From the IMG/VR virus record IMGVR_UViG_3300008117_000134, positions 1 to 38,605 of that record: a DNA stretch of 38,605 nucleotides. The stretch is one strand, 5' to 3'. Positions 1 through 10,100 of the stretch are shown one piece after another. The stretch's first letter is position 1. Every line of letters begins with the position of its first letter. The translations under genes were made by a program, and so were the position numbers. Origin of the DNA: a virus. The notes below the pieces were generated by a model. That model made no database searches. It was given only the letters and a program-made list of their open reading frames with translations, and was not told where the DNA came from.

Positions 1-234
1 GCTATTTAAAAATTCACGTTCTTGCCCGTTTGCCAGTTCCTGTGCCTTTTGTGTTGCTACATTTGCAGCTACAGCTATTATAGTTCTACTGGCAACATCA
101 AAATTATGTGTTTGCGCTCTAAGCTGTTCGGCTTGAGAATCTGTGATTTCCTGCACACTAACAGTGCTAGGAACACTGGGTAGATAATTTAATAGCGCAA
201 CTACGGTGTTGTTTTCTATACAGATATAATGCAT
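1..234 (-). CDS. Small fibre-associated protein, partial (C-terminus outside window)
   Basis: Not in any long-ORF list because it runs off the window. It reads as 78 uninterrupted codons from an ATG at 234-232 to base 1. It starts 2 nt after the stop of the upstream fibre gene, so it is translationally coupled to it. The protein begins MHYICIENNTVVALLNYLPS and includes an Ala/Gln-rich helical stretch, ending at the edge with an REFLNS-type segment. Small genes placed straight after T4-like fibre genes are often fibre-assembly chaperones or fibre accessory proteins. The N-terminal style and the position fit that, but the diagnostic C-terminus lies outside the window. Function is therefore inferred from context only. 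Confidence 0.6.
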   Translation of the reverse strand, partial: MHYICIENNTVVALLNYLPSVPSTVSVQEITDSQAEQLRAQTHNFDVASRTIIAVAANVATQKAQELANGQEREFLNS

Positions 235-236
235 GA

Positions 237-2519
237 TTAACTCCAAATGGCCAAATAGTTTGCTGCTGGGGTGCCATTCTGTTCTGTGTTCTGAACATAT
301 ACTCTGATTCTATCGCTGAGATATGAATACTGGCATCTTAATCTGTCATTTCCATCTACTCCACCGGCAAAAGCTATAAAATGTATAGAAGGAATAAATC
401 CTACAATATTTGCCATGCTTTTGCCTGCAGGAGGAAATACATCAAAAAAGTTTGCGCCATTGTTAAAAGATCCCACTTGATTAGTAAATCCCGAGGTGCT
501 AGACTGTTGGCCGCTGACGAAAGTGTACTGAGGTAACCTACTATCTACATAAGTTTTGGTGGTAGCATGATTGTCATTCACTGGGGCACCGACCAGTGTA
601 AGATAACCAGTCATTGTATCGCCAGATTTAGATACTCTTGCAGTATCACTAGCTGTGATAGTAATATTTGCGGTACCGTTGAATGCAACACCGTTAATGG
701 TTCTTGCAGTTTGTAATTGTGTCGCAGATCCTGCGTTTCCGGACACTGTCCCAGAGACATTACCTATTAAGTTAGCAGTGATCGTGCCTGCGGCAAAATT
801 GCCACTAGCGTCACGTGCTACAACTTTGCTGACAGTATTGGTGGAGGTAGCATCTACAGCGATTGTTGCATCAACGATTCCATCGTAACTGGCTATAGCA
901 CCACTGGTGCTGGTATTAACTAGTGTAAGAAATGAACCCTTACGCAACGGTTCTCTACTGATTGAAGCCCATGTAATTGAGCCTGCTTGTGCAGTTAATA
1001 CATACCCAGCTGTGCCTAGTCCCAGCATTGATGTAGTTCCAGCAGCGGTTTGGAATGGAATTGCTCCTGCACCACCACCTGCTATATTTGTAGCTGTCGT
1101 GGCCAAGGTTGCTGTAGTTGCATTCCCTAAGAAATTGTTGGCATAAATGTTGTTGAATTTATATCCTGTGATTCCAAGATTAGTTGTGTTGTCGCCTAGT
1201 ACCGCAGGTGCATTAGGACCTCCTAACGAAAGTGCTGTGGCAGCATCTACGAATGATACATCGGGTCCGCTTGATCCCATATCAAAATTAAGTGTGCCTG
1301 TACTGGATCTTACGGTTGGCCTACCAGAATCAACAAACATCTTAAGCTGACCAGAACTACCTATATTAACTCCGCTATCAGTAACATTTAAATTGATTAA
1401 TGTTCCTAATTGTTGCAAACTACTTTGTATTATGGTAGAGTTTAAAGTATCACCGGTTAGTGTATCAGCTGCTGCTGTTACAGTAATATTGCTGGTGCCA
1501 TTGAAATTCACACCATTAATCTGTCTTGCTGTGGCCAACTGTGTAGCAGAGTTTGCATTTCCGGTGAGTGTGGCTCCTACAAATGTATTAGCCTGTACAA
1601 TATTAAATGAACTTGTACCAGAGCTAGCAATAACATTACCAGTGACATTACCGACAAGATCCGCTGAAATAGTGCCTGCTGAAAATCCCCCCTCTGAATT
1701 TCTAGCTACTAATTTACCTACAACATTTGAGGGAGTAGCATCTACACTCCATGTGGTCTCTGAACTTCCGTCAAAATCAGAACCAAAAATGTATGTGCCT
1801 CGAACTAATTTGTTTGTTGTAGAAGATTTTATAGTGACATTTTGTTGGCCGTCAAAAGGCGTGCCGTTGATATTCCTAGCAGTACTCAACCTATCTGCAC
1901 TGGCAGAATTGCCTGTTATATCGCCTTTGATCTTAGCAGTGTTTGAAAGATTAATACCTGCTATCAACGTATTTTCAAACCCGGCCACTGAATTAGAAGA
2001 ATTTATAGAAAACGCCTGTGCTGTACATATAGCAATAGCTGTTCCATTCGTTTCTAGAATTATTACAGGTTTGGGGTCTCCTACAGAATCGTCTAATGAG
2101 GTAGCTCTGGCTCTGGTTATTCCGAACCCGGCCACTGCTTCGGGACCAATAAATGTCCAAGCAGAACCTGTGTAAATCTTAAGTTGATTAGCGGCAGTGT
2201 CTAACCACAGTGCGCCTGCGTTAATATCCGCAGGAGCGGTTGCACTTAAAATCGCAGCACCTATTGGATTCCAATTTGTACCATCATAAGCATAGGTCAA
2301 ATTGGTAGTGGTATTAAACCAAATCTGCCCCTGCAGTGGTCTTGAAGGTGGAAATTCATTGGCAAAATTTTCCAATAAAAACACAAAGTTTTCGTTCTGT
2401 GTTTCACCGTAACCCACATAGTTTCTACCAACTAGCCCCAGACTAGTAGAGGTATCAATAGTTCCATCTTCTAGAACTATTAACTGTGCCCCACTAAATT
2501 TATTTACTATATAGGCCAT
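237..2519 (-). CDS. Tail-fibre-like virion structural protein, paralogue C (760 aa)
   Basis: This is the last of three tandem paralogues. Residues 1-170 carry the shared head domain: GRNYVGYGETQNEN, LLENFA, a GQIWFN motif, then GALWLD and a WTFIGP motif. The middle is repetitive. A TAR-INGxxFNGxxNITV motif appears near residues 211-230, 330-346 and 605-620, typical of repeated beta-rich shaft modules. A SGDTMTGYLTL plus ATTKTYVD motif near residues 640-660 is common in phage fibres and often precedes the distal tip. The last ~95 residues (after TYVD) form an aromatic-rich beta domain that could be the receptor-contacting tip. Shine-Dalgarno AGGAG precedes the ATG. It likely decorates the baseplate as a fibre; the receptor is unknown. 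Confidence 0.8.
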   Translation of the reverse strand: MAYIVNKFSGAQLIVLEDGTIDTSTSLGLVGRNYVGYGETQNENFVFLLENFANEFPPSRPLQGQIWFNTTTNLTYAYDGTNWNPIGAAILSATAPADINAGALWLDTAANQLKIYTGSAWTFIGPEAVAGFGITRARATSLDDSVGDPKPVIILETNGTAIAICTAQAFSINSSNSVAGFENTLIAGINLSNTAKIKGDITGNSASADRLSTARNINGTPFDGQQNVTIKSSTTNKLVRGTYIFGSDFDGSSETTWSVDATPSNVVGKLVARNSEGGFSAGTISADLVGNVTGNVIASSGTSSFNIVQANTFVGATLTGNANSATQLATARQINGVNFNGTSNITVTAAADTLTGDTLNSTIIQSSLQQLGTLINLNVTDSGVNIGSSGQLKMFVDSGRPTVRSSTGTLNFDMGSSGPDVSFVDAATALSLGGPNAPAVLGDNTTNLGITGYKFNNIYANNFLGNATTATLATTATNIAGGGAGAIPFQTAAGTTSMLGLGTAGYVLTAQAGSITWASISREPLRKGSFLTLVNTSTSGAIASYDGIVDATIAVDATSTNTVSKVVARDASGNFAAGTITANLIGNVSGTVSGNAGSATQLQTARTINGVAFNGTANITITASDTARVSKSGDTMTGYLTLVGAPVNDNHATTKTYVDSRLPQYTFVSGQQSSTSGFTNQVGSFNNGANFFDVFPPAGKSMANIVGFIPSIHFIAFAGGVDGNDRLRCQYSYLSDRIRVYVQNTEQNGTPAANYLAIWS

Positions 2520-2539
2520 TTATGCCGCTCCTGTGTTCA

Positions 2540-4390
2540 TTATGGTGGTAAAGTAGAATCTGTCTGCCAGGTCCATGCACCTGACACAATTTGAAAGGTT
2601 TTAATAATTCTAGTAGTAGAAACACTTGCTGCTGCGATTGTTGCTGTAGGAAATGAAATACTAGTCACTGCCAACGAACTACTGCCAGATAGATCAGTGA
2701 GGAAAGGATTCGTGCTGATACTGGGAGGTAATGCATTTATGGCTAATGAGGTGCTGGAAGGATTTATCAGAGTACACAATATCCTTGCATAAGTGCCACT
2801 TCTAAATTCCGCTACAGGTGCAAGATTATTTAATACATTATTAATAATGTATGTGTTAGATTTACCATCAGATAAATCCATGCTGAATATCAATGGCCGA
2901 GATTCTATGGTATTGTCCACATATTCTTTGGTCGCAGCATCCTGTTGGCTAACAGGATCCTGCATGCCTGTGATTCTCGGCGAGCCTATCAACGCAACGT
3001 TTCCTGTGCCGTCTGGTTCGAGTTCAATATCAAAATCTGTTGATACTGTGCTGATCCTATGATTTTCTAATCGCATCTGCGTCACTGGCGGTATTCCAGG
3101 ACCAACGTTGACTACGTTTTGCGTACCAAATGCTGTAACACCCGGAATACTGGTAATTGCACTTCCAAGGCTATTGCCATCTATGACCTTGACTCCACCT
3201 ATCTGTAACTGTTTACCTACTGCCAGATTTAAATCTTCGCTGACGTCAAAAACTCCAGTAGGAGGTGGCCCCTCGCTAGTGGACCTATACACTATTTCTT
3301 TGTCGTAGGAAGATGAATCAGCACCGGTTGATCTAATTATGATACCAGCACCAGTAGCCGTGGTTTCACTGGGTGCTGCCACATTGGCTAATGTTAGTGT
3401 TTTATCTTCAATGGTAACATTAGAAGTATTGATAGTGGTTGTTGTTCCTTCTACGGTGAGGTCACCTGCTACCACCAAACTGCCACCAACATTCATTGTG
3501 CTACCAATTTTTCCCGAATATATATCGACGATTCTTGAACTGGAATCTATTGCTATGGCATTTTCTAGATCGAGACCTTTTCTAACCTTTAGGAATAGAT
3601 CTTTGTCGCTGGCGAAATTGGATACTTCTATATCTCCCGAGCTCACCAAGAGATTCATCTGATTGCCTGATCCTATCACAATACCGGCATCTACACCAAC
3701 AGATACCTGTCCATTAAAAGTATTTGATGTGTCTCTTCGGGCATATGTGGTAGCTACCGCACCCCCTAACTGTTCGGAGTTGGTGCAGGTTATACGGAAT
3801 TTTATGTTAGCTAATGTCCCTGCGTTAAACCCAGGTTCTATATTACCGCTGAATCCGATGATAGCTATTTTAGGTGTAAAACTGTCTTTGGCAAAAATTC
3901 CTAGTAATATACCGTTGTTATAAAGATATGTTACAACTCTAGTTTGATTCAGGGTGTCTAAAATGCTGTCAACTTCTAATCCGCTTTTACCTTGTGCTGT
4001 GGAATATGCAGGTCCGATCAATATGGGCTGTGTTCCATCGAAGAAATATAACTGCGCACCTACATCATCGAACCACAGGTCACCTATGCTTAATGTAACA
4101 GGCTGTGTGCTAGAAACAGTGGCAGAACTCACTGGAATGAAAACAGATCCATTATACACCTTAAGTTTGTTTTCTGCACTATCAAACCAAACCTGACCCT
4201 TGAGTGGGTGTAGCGGTCGTGTGGTGCTGGCAAAGTTTTCTAGAAGTTTCACTAGATTTTCATTAAATGCTTCACCAAATCCACTGTAATTTTTGCCTAT
4301 CAAAGTAAGGTCAGTGGATAATGTGTCTATCTGCCCATCGGCCACTGTGGCTACTATAGTTCCGTCAGTTTTGTTTATTTGATATGCCAT
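2540..4390 (-). CDS. Tail-fibre-like virion structural protein, paralogue B (616 aa)
   Basis: This is the middle member of the fibre triplet. Residues 1-190 repeat the shared head domain: LIGKNYSGFGEAFNENL, LLENFA, KGQVWFDSAENKLKVYNG, GDLWFDD, ILIGP, then a KDSFTPK-IIGF motif also present in paralogue A. The centre has a TINTSNVTIEDKTLTLANV segment of the kind found in cyanophage structural proteins. An AATKEYVD motif lies near residue 490, followed by a beta-rich Ser/Thr-rich tip ending in STLPP. No enzymatic motif is seen. SD-like AGAG lies about 6 nt before the ATG, and the stop is 20 nt before the next gene. Probably a baseplate-attached fibre or spacer protein; the exact T4 equivalent cannot be assigned. 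Confidence 0.78.
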   Translation of the reverse strand: MAYQINKTDGTIVATVADGQIDTLSTDLTLIGKNYSGFGEAFNENLVKLLENFASTTRPLHPLKGQVWFDSAENKLKVYNGSVFIPVSSATVSSTQPVTLSIGDLWFDDVGAQLYFFDGTQPILIGPAYSTAQGKSGLEVDSILDTLNQTRVVTYLYNNGILLGIFAKDSFTPKIAIIGFSGNIEPGFNAGTLANIKFRITCTNSEQLGGAVATTYARRDTSNTFNGQVSVGVDAGIVIGSGNQMNLLVSSGDIEVSNFASDKDLFLKVRKGLDLENAIAIDSSSRIVDIYSGKIGSTMNVGGSLVVAGDLTVEGTTTTINTSNVTIEDKTLTLANVAAPSETTATGAGIIIRSTGADSSSYDKEIVYRSTSEGPPPTGVFDVSEDLNLAVGKQLQIGGVKVIDGNSLGSAITSIPGVTAFGTQNVVNVGPGIPPVTQMRLENHRISTVSTDFDIELEPDGTGNVALIGSPRITGMQDPVSQQDAATKEYVDNTIESRPLIFSMDLSDGKSNTYIINNVLNNLAPVAEFRSGTYARILCTLINPSSTSLAINALPPSISTNPFLTDLSGSSSLAVTSISFPTATIAAASVSTTRIIKTFQIVSGAWTWQTDSTLPP

Positions 4391-4403
4391 TCTTGTTCTC
4401 TAA

Positions 4404-6515
4404 TTAAAATAACGGTGGTCCAGATCTAATAATATAATTTATTGTTAGAAATGGATTCATAATACCTATTGGTGTACTCAACGTAGTCAGAGCTGGTTTT
4501 TTTATTCCGCCTGAATCTTTTAGATACTGTGCTTGGCCAGGAGCAGTTGGTCCTAGTCCTGTTGTCGCTGCAGGATCGATAGTTGTGGTCACAGCTACAG
4601 CCGAATAATCTTGTGCACCAGAACTTAATGTATGACTATGCTCTGGTAAATTTGCTAGTGTGAGTGTTGCCGAACTCTGACCGGCATCGCCTCCTAGGGT
4701 AGTGGCTTTTACGTCGGGCACACGTCCTGTCGTACCTCCACCGGCATCTACAAATCCGCCTGTGACGATTGGCACTGTTCCGGCGTTGTCCATATTGTCC
4801 TTGCCTAAGGCAAATCTTCCTCTAAGATCCGGCAGTCTAAAAGTATTCACTCCTATTAAAACTGCTATACCATTATATGTTGTACCTATGACGTCATATA
4901 GGGCTGAAAATTTTGTTCTTTCAACTTCCGATCCGTCGCAAAATAAAAATCCGTATGGTGCGGTTGCGCCGGCATAAGGAATGATTCCGCCGATTGGAAT
5001 ACCTAGATCTCCTACGAATGTGTCTCTAGTCTGTTTTAATAAACCCGATGATGCTAATGCCGCTTCACTGGCCCTATATGTAAGCACAAAATCAGTAGGC
5101 TTAGATACATTCGGAAAGGGTTGATCTTTACTTACAATGATATTAGCAGTCAACGATGTATTGAATATTTTGGTGTAACTTCCTGTCTGCCCGTCAAACT
5201 GCACAGCTGGACTTATCACATCGCCAGTCAATTGAAAACTGGTGATATTAGTAAGACTGGTAGCGGTGTTGGCATTACCGCTGATATTTCCAGACAAAAT
5301 ACCTTGTATATCGTCTGCTATGATTGTTTTGGCTCTGATTGTCTTCCAACGTTTAAGATTAGTACCTAGATCATACAGTTCGGTAGTCTTTGGTTGTAGA
5401 TTATTGACCTGTGATGTACCTGTGATATCGACTCCGTCGCCTACTATGAGATTTTTAGAAATAGCAGCACCGCCGGCAGTCCTTAAACTTCCATTGTTTA
5501 GATTAGTGCTGGCAGTATTGTTTGTGATTATGATTGAACCAGTTAAAGTAAGGCTGCCGTCAATGTCTAGGGCCTGGTTAGGACTTGCCTGATTTATACC
5601 TACTTTGTTGTCCACTACTTTTAAAATTGTTGACGGAATGCCATTCCGATTGGTTTGAATATCGATAGAACTACCAGCCGCACTGTTGTAGATTTTTGCT
5701 GCTGTGGATGTAGTACCAATATTGAATGTGCCATCGACACCGACCGTAACCCCGTTATTGTTTCTTACATTAAATGCAAAATCAGTAGTATTAATAGTGT
5801 TAGATCTTAGGAACTTTCCCGATTCTACTTCAACTCCGCCAACACTCAATGCATTAGCCCGAGTGGCGGTTCCGAATAATATTGGTTCAAACCCCCCAAC
5901 AAATTCTGCTATTTCAGGCGCCGTACTTGGGTTAGATATGTTAATTCCAGAACGTACAACATCGAAACCAGATATAATGGTCTTAGGAGTAAAGCTGTCC
6001 TTGCTAAAAATAATAACTGGTATATCTGCAATGTAGAAAACAAGAATAAATCTATCAATATTATCGGAATCTGCGATCTTTTCTACCACAGGACCGTATC
6101 GTAATCCGTCAACAGCACTTTCCGATGGTCCTACCAATATCCAACGTGAGCCTGTGAAAATTCTTAGCTGTTGATTAGTAGTGTCTACCCATAATTCTCC
6201 TACCTTACTAGACTCTACCGATGGCTCGCTTACACCTTTTTGTATGCCTGAAGCTGCTTTCCATGCAGTATTATCCCATATTTGAAGAACTCCGTCAGTA
6301 CTATTATACCAAAGCTGCCCTTCTACAGGGTTTATTGGTTCATCAGCGGAAGCAAAATTTTCTAGTAAAGCCAAAAAGTTTTCTGCAATAATCTTGCCAT
6401 ACCCCGTAACATTTCTACCCGGAAACGCTAGACTCGTATCTGTACTAGAAGTATTATCAAACACTGTGATAGGTGTTTTATTTTCTTTATCTGTAAAATT
6501 AACTGAATATGGCAT
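4404..6515 (-). CDS. Short-tail-fibre-like protein with phage tail collar domain, paralogue A (703 aa)
   Basis: First-transcribed member of the fibre triplet. Residues 1-190 are the shared head domain (PGRNVTGYG, ENFLALLENFASA, GQLWYNSTDG, GELWVDTTNQQLRIFTG, WILVGPSE, SKDSFTPK). Residues ~505-575 are a phage tail collar domain: GGIIPYAGATAPYGFLFCDG, then YDVIGTTYNG and FRLPDLRGRFALG. This is the hallmark of T4 gp12-type short tail fibres and related fibre tips. The C-terminus contains LPEHSHTL, typical after collar domains, and ends in an INYIIRSGPPLF strand. SD GAGG lies about 9 nt before the ATG. Role: likely a host-contacting short fibre. It is longer than T4 gp12 because of the shared N-terminal module. 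Confidence 0.85.
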   Translation of the reverse strand: MPYSVNFTDKENKTPITVFDNTSSTDTSLAFPGRNVTGYGKIIAENFLALLENFASADEPINPVEGQLWYNSTDGVLQIWDNTAWKAASGIQKGVSEPSVESSKVGELWVDTTNQQLRIFTGSRWILVGPSESAVDGLRYGPVVEKIADSDNIDRFILVFYIADIPVIIFSKDSFTPKTIISGFDVVRSGINISNPSTAPEIAEFVGGFEPILFGTATRANALSVGGVEVESGKFLRSNTINTTDFAFNVRNNNGVTVGVDGTFNIGTTSTAAKIYNSAAGSSIDIQTNRNGIPSTILKVVDNKVGINQASPNQALDIDGSLTLTGSIIITNNTASTNLNNGSLRTAGGAAISKNLIVGDGVDITGTSQVNNLQPKTTELYDLGTNLKRWKTIRAKTIIADDIQGILSGNISGNANTATSLTNITSFQLTGDVISPAVQFDGQTGSYTKIFNTSLTANIIVSKDQPFPNVSKPTDFVLTYRASEAALASSGLLKQTRDTFVGDLGIPIGGIIPYAGATAPYGFLFCDGSEVERTKFSALYDVIGTTYNGIAVLIGVNTFRLPDLRGRFALGKDNMDNAGTVPIVTGGFVDAGGGTTGRVPDVKATTLGGDAGQSSATLTLANLPEHSHTLSSGAQDYSAVAVTTTIDPAATTGLGPTAPGQAQYLKDSGGIKKPALTTLSTPIGIMNPFLTINYIIRSGPPLF

Positions 6516-6518
6516 CTG

Positions 6519-7166
6519 TTATACCTCGATGAAACCAGTTAGACTCTGCACACGTATGGTGTAATCAATCTGTAGAAGTCTGTTAAGACTTTTTTGTACC
6601 GGATGAAATACTACATGTGTCAATAATTTACCGGTACCGCTAGGGTTATAGCTTACTAATCCTAGTTCATCAAAAACAAAATTTCCATTCATATCGACCG
6701 AATTATCAAAAGCCTGTTGTTCCAGCGGTTCTCCATAATCTAATAAACAACTAATAAGTATATCACTATAAGTAGATCCACTAACATGCCGTATCTGCAT
6801 GAGATTTCTAGCAGGATCTGAATTTTCGATAGCATTTTGATCTATAACTTTCACATAGGTTTGATTATACAGACTAGAGTTTACTCCTATGGTGTTGGGT
6901 GTGAGATAGGTAATCAACCCTGTCGGATCTACGATTGTGCCGCCAGAACCAAATGCCATTTGATAAACTGTGCCTTGTCCTTGATTGCTAAGACTCTGAA
7001 CCATAGCCACGCTCATATTTTCATAATGTATAGCGTTACGTTTATCAATAAACACTTCTTTGGTGCTAGGATCAAAGATCTTTATGTGTCCTTCAAAATG
7101 GAAACCGCCTGTTTCGTTGGGGCGAGACTGGGGGGTCTCTGAGATTTTTGATTTATTTTCTGGCAT
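6519..7166 (-). CDS. Virion structural protein of unknown function (215 aa; 223 aa if started at 7190)
   Basis: It lies between the giant baseplate-region gene and the fibre genes. The sequence is beta-rich and soluble, with no membrane segment. After a polar ~28-residue N-terminus it reads GGFHFEGHIKIFDP, and it ends RVQSLTGFIEV. I do not recognise the family. Two starts are possible. The ATG pair at 7188-7190 has no Shine-Dalgarno and sits directly under a GATAAATA late-promoter match (7192-7199). The ATG at 7164-7166 has AGAG six nt upstream, the same arrangement used by the fibre gene starting at 4390. I therefore prefer 7166, giving MPENKSKISETPQ. Position suggests a baseplate or fibre-attachment component. 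Confidence 0.72.
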   Translation of the reverse strand: MPENKSKISETPQSRPNETGGFHFEGHIKIFDPSTKEVFIDKRNAIHYENMSVAMVQSLSNQGQGTVYQMAFGSGGTIVDPTGLITYLTPNTIGVNSSLYNQTYVKVIDQNAIENSDPARNLMQIRHVSGSTYSDILISCLLDYGEPLEQQAFDNSVDMNGNFVFDELGLVSYNPSGTGKLLTHVVFHPVQKSLNRLLQIDYTIRVQSLTGFIEV

Positions 7167-7191
7167 TTTGTTCTCTGTTGAATTCATCATA

Positions 7192-7199
7192 TATTTATC
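7192..7199 (-). promoter_or_regulatory. Candidate internal late promoter GATAAATA that favours start 7166
   Basis: A minus-strand NATAAATA match overlapping the stop codon of the giant gene. A transcript from here would begin near 7185, downstream of the ATGs at 7185-7190 and upstream of AGAG and the ATG at 7166. This supports the shorter start of the next gene. Confidence 0.45.
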
Positions 7200-10100
7200 G
7201 AGGCAAACTGGTGGTCTTCTCCGCTATGAAACGGGCAATAGCTGTTGAATTTTCTAAAAGCGTTGTACCGCTAGATGCCGTAGTTTCTCCTCTGTCATAC
7301 CAAATTCTTCCTGTTCTTTTGATAATTGTGATTCTGGTTCCTGCTACTATGGGCTCAGTAAGTCTAATATAAGCCGTAATGCCATCTACTGCAAATTCTG
7401 CTTCTAACGTTTCATCTGCCGAGGGACTGTAAGATCCGTTATCTTCAACCCAAATATCTATCGGATCTTTTCGCAATCTACGGCCGCCTGCGAACACTTC
7501 GAGTTGATCACAGGCGCCATAAGTGCTGGGAATAGTATCTCTATACCACACATTTCTCGTGCCTTGTACAGGCACAATATCTAACGGTCCTATTAATAAT
7601 GAACTACCGTCGCTGACGAAATCTGTTCTATTTTGTGTTTCATTATAAGGTAGTATTTCTTCGTATCCTACATCAACCACAACAGTTCCTTCAGCATAAG
7701 TTTCTGCAATAGCTGTGCCTTGTGATCCTCTGCGTAGTTGTGATAATACATTACCAATTTTACTCATGTATTCAATACGTTCTCCATTAACACTTATAAC
7801 TCCTGGAACATTTCTCGATACGATTGGATCCGTTAACTGTGAGCTATCAGTAACTGTAATAGTAGTATCAAAGTAGTTGAGAGCACTGGTTAGATATACT
7901 TCTCCTCTGGCAAATCTATTATAGTGATAGACATTTAACATATCTTTGTGTATCTCAAAGGCGCTAGGTGATCTATAAATGTCTGATGAAAACAATACTA
8001 TCTTGATCTGATCACTAAAAGTAGAGTCTGTCCCTAGATAAACCACATTTCGAGGAATGCTCACATAGTAATCTTGATCCTGAGTAAGTCGTATTCCATT
8101 TTTATATACCCAAACATAACTAGCAGATATAGGAGCTCGGGGTAATTGATACTGTACCTTGCCGCCAACGATTTCATCAGATATCATATCCAATGAAGCA
8201 TATTCGCTGAACCATGTAACATTTATTTCTACATTATCTGTTTCGTTGGTAGTGATCATCTCGACACTGGGATCTATAACGAGATTAGATTCAACTATGG
8301 AATATTCTGCCCTTCGATTATTTTCGATCTTTATATCGTCGCCCGCTGTAAGTACAGCGGGCGATACCGTTAATTCTTTTGTAGCACCGTTGTAGATATA
8401 ATCTGTAATGAAAGTTTTTAACTGATTGTTTACATATACTCTTATATTACTTGGAAGAATAGCTCCTGAAACTTCCAACGGATCTTGACCTAGAATAAAC
8501 GTATTATTGGTTCCATTATATTCCACAGAAATTGTATCTGCGCCTCGAAGGTATTGGCCGCCTACTTCTACCAACATTGAATTAGGTGCTGATCCTCTAG
8601 ATAGTTCTGTAAATCCTTCAAGGTCAAAACTTCGTGTGCTGCCTTCAAAATATACCGTTTGAGTATTGACTTGCACTACAGCCACACCCGAGCTATCTAC
8701 ATCAGGACTGGCTTCAAGACTGATTATTTTTATCACCGCATATGCTGGAGGAATATCACCAAATTCTACCAAAGTTTTTCCCGGTACATCGATAATTCCT
8801 GTGCTGTTTTTGAACCCGACATCTACAAACTCACCATCGACTGTAACAAATATCAATGCTGTGTCTTCGTAATTAGCGTCTGTGAGAAATAAATTAGTGG
8901 CTCCATCAGCTACAAACAAATCTGAAGATAATATACCTATTCCTCCGATGCCTATCGAAATAATTTCTATTACCGAATCGCTGATTGGAGCTGTATTAAA
9001 TTCTACCGTATTCTGTAATAGGTCTAAAACATAATCTGTGCCAAGGTGTTTTTTAACTTTATTAACATATACAATTACCGATTTATTTTCAATGACACGT
9101 TGTCCGATGTCAAAGTTAGTGATAATCCCATTACCCTTGATAATTTTAGATTGCAGCGCCGCTGATCCTGTAGGTGTTGATTGAAACACTTTAATAGACA
9201 CGCTGTCCATGACCTGACCGGGAACATTTTCTTCTGGGGCCGGTACATGGTCAGGTTCCGTGAATCCGCCGCCGGTGATCGCTATTTCTTCTGCTGTGGT
9301 GCCTTTGGCTGTGACATACACACTGTCTATAGCCGATAAAGTACCACCACTGAGTTTTGTGTCTAGTAGATTATCATCAGTGATAGTAACAGATCCGTCG
9401 CTTTCTATAGGACGGAAAATCAACGTGTCACCGTCTTGGGTCGAAATATAATTACCAATTTCAATCACCCTATTGACACCGTTACCTATGAATGTAGGCA
9501 TTTCTGCATTGGGATTTACGCTGGTGGATGAATCTACTTGATCGGAATAAGCAGGATCGTCGATTCTTCTGGTCAGCGTTTCACCTGCAGGTTTAATATA
9601 GATGTTTATCTCCTGTCCCACTGCAGGAGTATAAGGTAAAGTTACTGTGTTAGTACTTCCGTCACAGACAACGTAATAATCGCTGTTAGTTTCAACACTG
9701 TCCCAGTTGTCAGTGAACCACGGCAGTGCATCCCAGCCGCCAGTAACGTCAAATGTCGTTCCTTGTATTTGAACTCCGCCAAAATCTATCCCTGTCATTA
9801 ATTGATTAAGTTCTTTGCCAATCATACCGCTGACAGGATTATAAAATCTATCTATTCTGTTTACTGCAGATAATAATTCAATATTTTTTTCATAATTAAC
9901 TACAATGAAATCACCCGACAACGGTGCGATATTGAATATAATTTTTCCTCTCAGTAACAAATAACTATCAGCAAATGAATAATAGAGATTGAGTGTATAT
10001 TCACTACTTAACACTAGTTGGTTATTTTTTAATATAGTAATTTTAGTTTTGTCTCTAGTAGGAGCATATCCCAGTTCAAACACTGCTGTAGTTCCTGTTG

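Noticed and set aside
655-2175. Plus-strand open frames opposite the fibre genes
   Set aside because: They mirror the repetitive minus-strand codons, lack ribosome sites and show no domain; the same holds for the plus-strand frames opposite gp6, gp48 and the giant gene.
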